Position numbers and translations under genes: made by a program. A stretch of 64,000 nucleotides of DNA from Vombatus ursinus (Eukaryota; Chordata; Mammalia; Diprotodontia; Vombatidae). The notes under the pieces are model-generated. The model made no database searches and had not been told where the DNA came from. It was given only the letters and a program-made list of their open reading frames with translations. The stretch is taken from contig NW_020954702.1 in the NCBI RefSeq assembly GCF_900497805.2, positions 1,838,708 to 1,902,707 on the forward strand, read 5' to 3'. Each line of letters opens with the position of its first letter. The stretch's first letter is position 1. This document shows positions 12,452 through 21,824 of the stretch, piece after piece.

Positions 12452-12720
12452 CCACCAACTTAATCACTGAATGGGTTATTGCCTTAGTCAAAGTGAGAAC
12501 TTGGAAAGACCTTTCCTTAAAAAAGCTGTCTTCCACTGCATCCTGGGCCATCTCCTGATCAATATCTGGCCACTGGACTCAGGTGGCTCTGGAGGAGAAA
12601 GTGAGGCTGATAACTTTGTACAGCCCTCCCTCATTTAAATCCAATTCACTTGCAAGTCATGACATCATCTTCCTGATGTCATGTTCCTCTTCAAAAATGA
12701 AGGACAAACCACAGAACAAT
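12452..12720 (+). repeat. RTE-related SINE (or RTE LINE tail)
   Basis: Recognised as a marsupial repeat because a second copy occurs at 55733-55887 on the other strand. Shared phrases are GGCCACTGGACTCAGGTGGC, ACAGCCCTCCCTCATTTAAA, CCTGATGTCATG and the ending AAAAATGAAGGACAAACCAC. The AAC-rich, non-poly(A) ending is the style of RTE elements and SINEs that use them. Exact family name not certain. Confidence 0.55.
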
Positions 12721-12721
12721 A

Positions 12722-14345
12722 TTACTGTTACTGTGTACAACGTTCTCCTGGTTCTGCTCACTTGACTTTGCATCAGTTCATGTAAGTCTTTCCAGGTGTT
12801 TTTTGCAATCACCCTGCTTGTCATTTCTTATAGTACAATAATATTCTATCACAATCATGTACTACAACTTGTTTAGCCATTCCCTAATTACTGAGCAACC
12901 CTTTGATTTCCAATTCTTAGCCAACACAAAAAGATATAAATATTTTTGTGCAAATAGTCCTTCCTCCATCCCTTCCTTTTTATGTCTTTGGGATCTAGAC
13001 CTAGCAGTAGTATTGCTGGAACAAAGGATATCAACAGTTTTATAGCCCTTTGGGCATAGTTCCAAATTGCTCTCCAGAACAGTAGGATCACCTCCACCAA
13101 CAGTGCATGTGTCCCAGTTTTCCCACATCCTCTCCAACATTTATCATTTTCTTTTTATGTCATATTAGCCAATCTGATGGGAGTTAGGTGGTACTTCAGA
13201 GTTATTTCAATATGTATTTCTCTAATCAATAGTGATTTAGAGCATTTTTTCATATGCCATACTGTTTTCTGGTTTTCCCAGTAGTTTTTGTCAAATTGGA
13301 TCTTTGAGTTTATCATATACTCAATTACTATAGTGATTTGCTATGATGTAAGGTGTACTTAATCTATTCCACTCTGTGCTCAAACACACTTCTCATCAAG
13401 CACAGAAGGTTTGGCCTACTTTATTTCCAATCTGGAATGATATGTCCCTCAGGCATCCTAGTGTTCTCTCGCTCCCCACTCCTGGGGTTCACCATATTGG
13501 TACCAGACTTAGTGTGTACACCTAATCAGATCTAGCCTTTCTGAAGCACAGAATTCCCTAACTCAAGTTATTCATCAGCCTCAGCTTTCCTATTAGCAGG
13601 GACTACAGATGAGTGCCATGATGCCTGACTTACCTTTCTATTTTTTTAAATGAATATGAAATTGGTTTAATGATTACTGCTCTACACCATAATTTGCAAT
13701 ATAGAAGTTTTATTCCCCCTTCATGCCTACTTTTATTTTTCATTATTCCCTCTGAGATTCTAGGTATTTTGTTTTTGCAAATGGCCTTTGTTATATTTTG
13801 TTTATTTCTTTGCATGGTGTGTCCCTTTGGCAATTTAGCATAGCACTCTAAAGGTGTAAATTTAAGCAATATACTCATCTTTATTATATTGATACTGTTA
13901 TAAATATTGCATATATCTCTAGTTCTTTAAGTTGTTATTTCTCCACAGAGAATTTTGTAATTGAATCTATATAGGTACTAAGTGTTCTTTGATAGATTGA
14001 ATTCCAAATATTTTATGAATTTTATAATTTGATTGAATGGGACTTCCCTTTCTATTATCCCCTCCTGGATTTTATCAAAACTACAGAGAAATACTATTGA
14101 TTTTTGTGGATTCATTTTGTATCATGCTGCTTTACTAGGGTAACAGGCTTAATAGTTATTATTTTTTTTTTTGCTAACTCCCTAGGACTTTCAAAGTAAA
14201 TTATCATGTTAGTGCCACATAGAGATAGTTTTGTCTCCCTTTTGCTTCTCTTTATATCACTCATTTCTTTCTCTTGCATCATTTCTATTACTAATATTAC
14301 ACTATCTCTGATCTATTCCTTTGATTTTTATTCACATTCATCATT
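12722..14345 (-). repeat. L1 LINE 3' half, holding a 7SL pseudogene
   Basis: The minus strand reads from past the RT core (14200-14345) to the ORF2 C-terminus (12722-13340; the complement of 12850-12900 is the AACAAGTTGTAGTACATGAT region). The 7SL copy at 13374-13629 interrupts it. L1 continues on both sides, with CTTAATCTATTCCACT on the left and TACCTTTCTATTTTTTTAAA on the right corresponding to adjacent L1 bases. Confidence 0.8.
13374..13629 (-). pseudogene. RN7SL pseudogene: 7SL RNA (SRP RNA) pseudogene, 3' truncated, no poly(A)
   Basis: Minus-strand sequence aligns with 7SL RNA from its first base to about base 245: GTCAGGCATCATGGCACTC (7SL 5' end), CTGTAGTCCCTGCTAATAGG, GCTGAGGCTGATGAATAACT, then S-domain phrases CACACTAAGTCTGGTACCAA, TATGGTGAACCCCAGGAGTG and GATGCCTGAGG. 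The S domain rules out an Alu. The 3' about 55 bases, the A tail and clear target duplications are absent, which fits the known class of tailless retropseudogenes. Diverged roughly 25-30% by eye; not functional. Confidence 0.85.
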
Positions 14346-15245
14346 CGCATATCCAGTAGGTTCTTGCTACCTCAAGTTCTAGGTGTAACATTAGGGTTGC
14401 ACTCCTAACGTAAATCCTTGCCAGTTCACTTCACATTAATAATTTACCAGTAGACAGAATTAGCTCTTAGCAAAGCATTTACCCTAATGGCATCATTAAA
14501 AACAATAGTTACAAAATATCCCCTCCATAAACTCTCCTATAGAATCTGTGTGGAGTAGGGTCAAACTTAGGGTACAGTGGAGCACAAACGTAGGATGAGT
14601 ATGTGGCAAAGGGAATTCAACTCCTGATATTTTATGATCTGGAAGTCCTTTTTCTCTTCATAGAGAAACTCATTCTAGGTTTCCAAAGTCAACTTCTTTT
14701 CTCAGCCTGACTGTCATTTGTTTGAGGTCATGCTCCTTAAAGCTGATTCCTCCACTGGATTTCTGACTATCTGTAGTGTGGATCTCTGCTCTCCACTGGA
14801 TACACTGGTCCTGTATCTCTTGTTCCCCCCTGAAAGAGTCTCACTTCAGAATTGCCTTCTACATTGACTGGCTCATGTTGATTTCCTTGAATTCCTCACG
14901 ACTTAGCTATTTAAAGACTCTAGATCCATGGCTAATTTGTTTTCTCAAGTAATTGTGTATACTTCTTTTTTTTTTTTTGTTGACTCCCTAGGAATTTTAT
15001 TTGGTGCTTATCATTTCTAGCACCTTCTGACTTTATTCTTGAAGAAAGTATTCATGATATATTTATATATTACACATGTCACATGTTATATATACATATG
15101 CATGTATATACATATTATCTGTATTCCTTATGCCTCCCTAATTTCTTACTCTTCAACCATCTTTGCCAACATAGTTTTCAATGAACCACATTACATCAAC
15201 CTTCATCTCAAAATAAAGTGTATGTTGATTTAATTCAGAGGGTCT
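14346..15245. other. Unassigned sequence with T run and TA-rich tract
   Basis: 14346-14960 is moderately GC-rich and unrecognised. 14964-15010 repeats an L1 phrase also found at 14160 (T run, then GACTCCCTAGGA), so a small L1 remnant is likely. 15055-15120 is TATA-rich low-complexity DNA. Confidence 0.35.
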
Positions 15246-15625
15246 TATTGCATTCTACTTTCTCTACTTCCTTTTCCTCTGCCATCGATGTTGGTGCATA
15301 AGCAACAATTTTTTTTCTTCACAGTATTTTTGAAAATATTTGTAATAAGAACTGGAATAAAAGCAGAACAAGCAGCCCATCAGATGATGCTTATTACTTC
15401 TAACAATTTTACAATAAAATCACTCCTGCCAAAACCTTTATTAATTTCTCAAACAAGAGCCTATGTGTTACTTTTCTATTTAGCTACATTTTTATTATCT
15501 TCTGGTTTCATGCCAAGAAGACTATTATTCAGTTCCTCCAGTAGTATATGGACTCATTGGTCACTAAGCAAAGACTCCACATCTAGAGTAATATAACCTA
15601 AATTAATGTTTACAGAGATAGATAC
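15246..15625. other. Unassigned, possibly an old transposon piece
   Basis: A 102-residue open frame (15288-15596, +) crosses this block, but it has no recognisable motif. The texture suggests a degraded mobile element; I could not name it. Confidence 0.25.
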
Positions 15626-15629
15626 TGGA

Positions 15630-15800
15630 CCTGAGATTTTGTTGGCATAGGGAATTTGTGGATAAGGAAATTCCCTCTAGCAATGCAGGTCAATACCTTT
15701 TCTATAAATTATAGTCTTAAAGTGTTGTCTAAAGCATTGAGAGGTTACGTGACAGAGCAATATTATATCCACCCCATTGTGCTGCTTCCCTACTGATCTG
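15630..15800 (-). repeat. MIR/CORE-type SINE, diverged
   Basis: Phrases AAATTCCCTCTAGCAATGCA, GTCTTAAAGTGTTGTCTAAA, GCATTGAGAGGTTACGTGAC and the head ATCCACCCCATTGTGCTGC follow a marsupial MIR-like SINE in reverse, with part of the middle deleted. Confidence 0.6.
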
Positions 15801-16740
15801 TTTTTAACTGGTATAAAAACTGTTTGATTCCTAGCAATTTTCTCCTTCTTTTCTGCCAGTCTGCCACCGCCACTGAAAAAAGGAAAAGGAGTTTGGGTCA
15901 CCATGGTGGAGAAACATTACCAAATGACCAGCTCTGTGTGATGAGTCTTTCTATGTTTAGCTAAAATGGATTTCAGTAAGCAGACATAGTCCATTATTGG
16001 AACCATGCTCAAAGCCTTTCTAACGTGGTAGAACTTGCTAGAGCTTGCATAGACCTGGCATAGCCTTTGAGAATCTAGTAGCCATATCCCAATTAGGCAT
16101 CAGAGTAAGAATGTGTGGAGGTTCCCATAATCAAAGTAAAAAAAAATCTTCTTTGATATTTGTCCTTCGACAATATGTGATAATATAAGAAAGAAAACAT
16201 ACATGTTTTCAAAACACACCATTTTTATTCATACTACCTTACGTTTTAGGGTGTATGGTACTGTACTAGTTTTATTATTTTGAAACTTCACCAGAAAGAA
16301 AATTAAACTTTTCAGAAATCTGAAAATGATTTTTTTTAAATAAAGATTGGAGTAGAACTGTTATTGTTAGGAAGCTGGGAATTTGGCAGTCATCTGTTGA
16401 CAGTTTCTGAGAGAAGAGTAAACTTCTAAAATGAGACTACTCTCTACTGAGGGTTTCTTCAGCACTTAAGGAGTGAAGATGAGATTGCTTTTGTGTTCCT
16501 AGAGATCAAAGTGTCAGTCATGAAATTTTGATATTTCTAACAAGTTGTTGGTCCTATGTGATGCATTGGTGTATGAGTTTCATTGTCCTAAAATCATAGG
16601 CACCTCACAAATTTTAACTTGAAAAAAATGTCATTGAAAAGTGTCACCATGGATGCAAAAGAAAGAAAGAAATGCTTAACAGATTCAGAAGGTGAAAGGA
16701 AAAATGTTGATTAAAGTTTAAAATATCATGTTATATTATG
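15801..16740. other. Unassigned, apparently single-copy sequence
   Basis: No gene, RNA or repeat family recognised. Frames are short and lack protein signatures. Confidence 0.4.
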
Positions 16741-16744
16741 ACAT

Positions 16745-17219
16745 ATAAAATAACCAATCTCAATTAGCCATATTCAATACTCTTCTAAGCACTGTGGGGC
16801 ATATAGATAAAATATAGGTCATAGTTCTTGCTTTCAAGGAGCTGAAATTAACACATATGAAAGAATAGTACATAAAATAGGACAGAGACATTGATGCCAT
16901 GTTAAACTATGTAGTACAAACTCTAAGTGTTATAATTATTGATTGGAGAGAGAGAGAATGATGAGGCAAGGGTTTGTGAAGAAGATGGGACTTGAGCTTC
17001 TTTGAAAGACATGTAGGCTTCATATAGGCAGATATAAAGAGAGGGGGCATTCCATATGAGAAGAACAATAAAAAGACAGCAATGTCTGACTATAGTAGTT
17101 AACATATGTTGAGTGAAAGTATATTATGGAGGGGCATTGAAAAGCCATACAAAGTCCAGATTTGATACAGTTGGAAATAGGGAGTCACTAAAGGGTTTTG
17201 ATTGAGGAAATGTTTTCTC

Positions 17220-17261
<42 letters not shown>

Positions 17262-17400
17262 TGCGCGCGCACACATGTACATGCACACGCAGGGGAGAAA
17301 GTGTGGATGTAGATTATGATGACTGTGATGTGCTGAATGGATTTGGAGTCAAGGAGGCCAGGTAAGAAGTTGTTACAGTAAATTATCTAGTACTACGAAT
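16745..17400 (-). repeat. L2 LINE 3' half, holding a (GT)n tract
   Basis: Reverse complement of the L2 3' region: CTAAGCACTGTGGGGCATAT and GCTTTCAAGGAGCTGAAATT at the 3' end, then GCATTCCATATGAGAAG, GGGAGTCACTAAAGGGTTTT and TTACAGTAAATTATCTAGTA, in the L2 order. Diverged, no intact frame. Confidence 0.6.
17221..17272. repeat. (GT)n microsatellite
   Basis: A long, nearly pure GT run ending in GCGCGCGC ACACATG, so it is flanked by a short alternating GC segment with Z-DNA-type alternation. Confidence 0.9.
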
Positions 17401-17645
17401 ACTCAGCTCTCAAAATGGGGCCCCCAGAATAGGTACACCAGGTACAAGGTACACAGAGGGATGCTATCTAATCAAAATAATAGATATTAAATAATATTTA
17501 AATAATAGTAAATAATAATAGTAAATAAACCCATATTAACTTTTTTCTCTAATCAACTAGAATATGTAATTAGTGCATAGTGAAGTCATTTAATGAAATA
17601 GCAGAGCAAAAGGTATACAATATGACATTCCCCAATAAACTTTGG

Positions 17646-17696
17646 ACACACACACACACACACATACACACACACACACAGACACACTCACACACA
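17646..17696. repeat. (CA)n microsatellite
   Basis: CA repeats with a few T and G interruptions over about 50 bases. Confidence 0.9.
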
Positions 17697-18634
17697 TCTG
17701 TTGGGAAAAGGAAAATTTATTGGGTCAGACATCAGACACCTACACATGAGGAAGTCCTGCGAGGAGAGGTAACTCCCACCTCTAACACTGCAGGTCACCA
17801 GTGTCTTCTTGGGATGTCATTATGCTTGTCCTGTGGTTTCTGGTAAGCTGGTCCTGTGGTAACTACTGTGTAGGTCATTTCTCTGGTCATTATTCTGCTG
17901 ATTTCCTCATGTCTTAGGTACATTGTTTTGCAGTTCTCAGTTTCATCTAAGTGTTGCTCTGGTAGCAGTTAGCAGTGCGATCTATATTGAGCATTGACTA
18001 CTGCTACTGTCTTCTGGACTCATCTCTTTATACGACTACTCAAACTGCCTAAGGCAGAACTAGAACTGAGGACTCCTGAACTTCAAGAATGGTTCAATAA
18101 CCAATAGAGCACTTAACTTAATCATTCATCAGGGCCCCAGAGCCCACAGCCCAACTTGTAAAAGGCTCCTTGCACAGTCACAAGGTGATCTTGGGGGCAG
18201 GAGATGGGTATGCTGGGTACAGAATTTTCCCAATAACATCTGTTCAGCTGCTGCCAGGATCATAGTTAAGTTATGACTTCACTGGGATCCTATGCCAGAC
18301 ACAGATAGCCGAATGTTGGGAGTTTACAGAGTGGGTTGAGGGTTTACAGTAGGGAAATTATGGACTTTAATGGTTGAAAGGTAGGTTCAGTTGTGTTGGA
18401 GACAAAGCCTAGGATATATTATGGGGAAAGGAGAATGTGATTCACCTTCTTGTCTTTTGATTGGTTGCTCACACACCCCCAGAGTCAATCCACAAACCTT
18501 CAAGAATTTGTAGCCCAGGTATGGATACACTGGGTGCTATAGTCACAATCCTGCACACAAGAGGCCACAAGTTTGTCTTCTCACTGGACTGAAGCAGTAG
18601 TGGGATTTGGCAGCCTCCTGGGTGTCTAAGTATC
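17697..18634. other. Unassigned GC-richer block
   Basis: About 940 bases, less AT-rich than the surroundings, with no intact frame above 90 residues. It could be an LTR-class or unknown repeat; CCCAATAACATCTGTTCAG near 18228 echoes CATCTGTTGGGAAAAGG near 17693. I cannot assign it. Confidence 0.3.
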
Positions 18635-18838
18635 CTTGGGGTGGGGAACTTGCAGACTCAAGGCCATATGTGGAGTTTTAAGTCCTCAAGTGCGGCCCTT
18701 TGATTGAATCAAAACTTTACAGAACAAATCCCATTAATAAAAGGATTTGTTCTGTAAAACTTAGATTCACTTGAAAGGCTACACCCAAGGATTTAGAAGG
18801 CCACATGTGGCCTCGAGGCCACAGGCTCCCCACCCCTG
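18635..18838. mobile_element. hAT-type MITE (OposCharlie-like)
   Basis: Terminal inverted repeats: left CTTGGGGTGGGGAACTTGCA, right (reverse complement) CAGGGGTGGGGAGCCTGTGG. This is the CAGGGGTGGGGAACC signature of a marsupial hAT/Charlie family. The 204-bp body is one imperfect hairpin whose arms around 18715-18728 and 18745-18758 repeat ACAGAACAAATCC and GGATTTGTTCTGT. No transposase. I see no matching 8-bp target duplication at these ends, which suggests decay. Confidence 0.75.
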
Positions 18839-18867
18839 TCCTGTTGTGAAGAAGGGCCTAGAAAAGG

Positions 18868-19325
18868 TGCCCTAAAAATTGTCTGCCTCACCCAACCTTG
18901 GCCTACTTACCAAAGCAGGTGGGGATTTCACCCTGCAGACAAAATGGAAAAAAAAAAGAAGTAAAAATCTTTTGCAAAAATGATTCCATTCACCATTGGT
19001 ACATGGAATGTGTGCATGTTTATGGACAACATGAAATCCAGTAGACCTGAAAGATGAACAGCTCTTGTTGCAAGAGAACTCAGCAGGTATCACATCCAAA
19101 TGGCAGCCCTGAATGAAAGAAGGCTGTCAAATAAAGGCCAGTTTACCAAAGTTGGAGGTCGCAATACATTTTTCTCGAGTGGCTGCAGTGAAAGAGAACA
19201 ACTTAAAGCTGGCATAGGTTTTGCAATCAAAACTAATTTAGCCAAAACAACCTTGTATGCTTACTGAAAGGAATGACTGACAAGCTCATGACAATGCAAT
19301 TGCCACTTGTACGAAAGCCTGGAGT
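18868..19325 (+). repeat. RTE-clade LINE, endonuclease N-terminus
   Basis: Translating around 18990-19312 gives phrases TWNVCMFMDN, SRPER, TALVARELSRYHIQMAALNE, GQFTKVGG, GIGFAIKTNL and MTDKLMTMQLPL. These match the AP-endonuclease start of RTE elements (TWNVRTL, RPERRTALVARELSRY.IDIAALSETR, GVGFAIK, DRLMTMRLPL). The Glu of the ALSET motif is kept as ALNE; stops and frame breaks make it dead. It is cut off after the endonuclease start. Confidence 0.85.
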
Positions 19326-19870
19326 GGGATAAATATTTTACCAATTTAAAAAAAGACAAAGAGGAGATAATATTCAAACTCTATGCCAATTAGCTTGACT
19401 TTGACACTTTGAAATTTTTTAGAATGTATTATTAAAGAGGTGATTAGTAAACATTTGGAAGAGAAACCAGTGATTTAAAAAATTCAGTATGGTTTCAATA
19501 AGAACAGATGATGATCCACCTACCATATTTATTTCTTTGATGGGGTTACAAAACTGACAAATAGGGTAGCACCATACATATAATTTATCTAGATTTTGGT
19601 AAAGTATTTGATAAAATATCTCATTGTATTCTTGTGGAAAAGTTGAGGAGATTTGTAACTGGTTATATGTCTGGACTAGAATCATTGTCAATGAGTCAAT
19701 GTCTACTGGAAAATGATCTTCTAAGGATTACTCCAGTGATCTGTGCTTGATCCTAGACTGTTTAACACTTTTATCAAATTCTTGGATAAAGGCATTGATT
19801 GCATACTCATAAAATTTATAAATGAAACAAATGGAAGGATAGCTAAAATGGGGAAATAATCAGTATTTCA
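19326..19870 (+). repeat. CR1/L3 LINE, reverse-transcriptase fragment
   Basis: Broken coding sequence for the RT core of L3: near 19575-19640 one reads IIYLDFGKVFDKISHCIL, like the CR1 motif VYLDFSKAFDTVSHDIL. Later FNTFIKFLDKGIDCILIKF corresponds to the LFNIFINDLDEGI region before the active site. It abuts the RTE piece directly. Confidence 0.75.
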
Positions 19871-20374
19871 TTATCAAACAAGTGAGCTCTAAATACTAAC
19901 ATTTTTCTTTCAATATATATATGTCATAAAGAGAAAAAATGGAGGGCAACTACTTGTAATTAGCCCTTGGAGAACAGAGATAGGAACCTTTATGTTGAGC
20001 TATGGCTGAAAAGCATGAAAATTGGTGAAAGGCAAAAAATATAAACAGTGTGGGAGGTAGAAATGACTGTACATTTCACACTGAAATAGAAGTTAGTCTG
20101 CAGATAGAATCACTCATTCCAGAAGAGGAAAGATACAAGGCCTTTCTTACTGGCTCTTTACTCTACATTTTGAAACTCTAGTAGCTTTAGTCAAGGTTAT
20201 TTCTCTCTAATAGCTCTGTAGATACAGAGTTAGTACTCAGAGTCTTTGGAGCAGGAGTTAGAGGAAGCATCTGCATGGTGTCACCAGCCTTGACAGAGAA
20301 CTCTTTGTCATATAGTTGGAGACCTATAGGAAGAGGAAGAAAAAAAGAATAATGAAAGAAGAAGAGAAGGAAGG
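19871..20374. other. Unassigned sequence
   Basis: About 500 bases without a recognised repeat, RNA or frame. The last 40 bases are A/G-rich and lead into the MIR. Confidence 0.4.
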
Positions 20375-20620
20375 AATTTATTGAGTACCTATTATGTGCC
20401 AGGTATTGTGTTAAGGATTTTACAAGTACTATCTCTTTTGATCCTCACAACAACCCTGTAAGGTAGGAAATATTTTATTGCCATTTTACAATTGAGGAAA
20501 CAGTCATACAATGCATAAGTGACTTGCCCAAGTCACAGAATGTTTGAAGCTGGATTTGAACTCAGGCTTCTTCACTCCAGGCTTAGCAGTCTATCTATTG
20601 TGCCACCAGTTGCCTTGTAG
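20375..20620 (-). repeat. MIR SINE, near full length
   Basis: Reverse complement of MIR from its 3' end (TTTATTGAGTACCTATTATG) through the CORE (CCTCACAACAACCCTGTAAG, ACTTGCCCAAGTCACAGAAT) to the tRNA-like head (GGATTTGAACTCAGGC, TGTGCCACCAGTTGCC). Confidence 0.88.
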
Positions 20621-21470
20621 TTTGCAGAATCTGGGATGGACTCTTCCACTGGGGCCAGAGGATATTTTTCCTACTGATAAAATTTTCTATAGACTCAATC
20701 TTGCCTCTGGAATTTGTTGTTAAGAAGGTATCAGGTGGTTGGGTAGAACTTCTGATACCTGTTGGTGAGTAGACAGTATATTTCATGAGTACCTAACCAT
20801 AATTAGCACTGTCTCATCTGTTATTTGGATATTTGTTTTGTATTGGTAAGAGGACATCTAGCTGTCATTTTCATAAGGCATACCATGAAATTCTAATACA
20901 CTGTTAGGCCATGCTTTCTGCTGTCAATCTAATTGTGAATGACAATAATAGAAAGACCATAAGTCTACTGAAGTCCAATCTTAGTGCAAATTTTAGCTAT
21001 ATTATCCTTATTTTAAAATAGTTCAACCTTAATTTCACTTCACAAAAAAAATGTAGAAAAGGCAAAAAACTTGGAGGAGCCAATAAAGAGATACAAAAAT
21101 ACATTAAGCACTCAAATAACTCTCCCAGAAGGGAACACAACCTGGGGCTGCTATCATATCAGTCCTTTGGTATTCTGTTGAATCCCTCTTTCTAATAGGG
21201 TCCTATACAATTCCTCCCTCCCCCCACCTCCTTTCAAGACTTATAGTTCTATCATGTGGTTTAGGCTTCTCTTAGGAGGAAAACAGATTTTGGGGTCTGT
21301 GGATCAAGATTCACCTAAAATTTTCCTTTCCTTCTAATGCCCCATATCAGCACCCATAAGCATGTGACTACTAAAACTATTTTAAGAACAATAATTGGGA
21401 AATGGCCAATTCTTACAACAAAGACATTGGATCTTTATATTCTCATTTCTATGTGTTTAAAGATAAATAG
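20621..21470. other. Unassigned sequence left of the retroviral LTR
   Basis: No family recognised. Short frames only. A run of C and T near 21210-21235 is low complexity. Confidence 0.4.
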
Positions 21471-21824
21471 TGTCAACCCTTGGGAAACTTCAGGCACCTA
21501 CTCTGCTCTGACCAGGAATTTTTAATTGGCCTTGTTCTCAGAGATACTTTCAAGGTTGCATTTCTGCGACCTTGTTCTTATAATCCCTCCATACCTACAA
21601 AACTCCCTTCCTGCATTTCAGCTTTTCTGTGTATTAAGGCTATATGCCTTGCTGCTGTTTCCCATGACTATGTCCTATATGAATCTCCTTTTCTCCTCCT
21701 TCCCCAGGCATCCCTGTATGAATAAGGTGGTGTGTTATGCCAAATTGCAATTTCTCAACCCTGAATAAATGCCTCACTTTATTTATTGATCACCTAGTTC
21801 ATCTGAGGGTTTTTTCAGGTTATA
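21471..21824 (+). repeat. 5' LTR of the ERVL-like element
   Basis: About 354 bases starting TGTCAACCCTTGGG, with a polyadenylation signal AATAAA at 21764-21769. It is paired with the LTR at 24645-25002 by shared phrases such as ACTCCCTTCCTGCA, TTCAGCTTTTCTGTGTAT and CAGGCATCCCTGT. Confidence 0.8.

Noticed and set aside
13374-13629. Alu-like SINE
   Set aside because: Contains the central S domain of 7SL that Alu lacks, and Alu is restricted to primates.
17221-17280. Z-DNA regulatory element
   Set aside because: Alternating GT/GC repeats can form Z-DNA, but the tract sits in an L2 remnant and nothing else suggests function.
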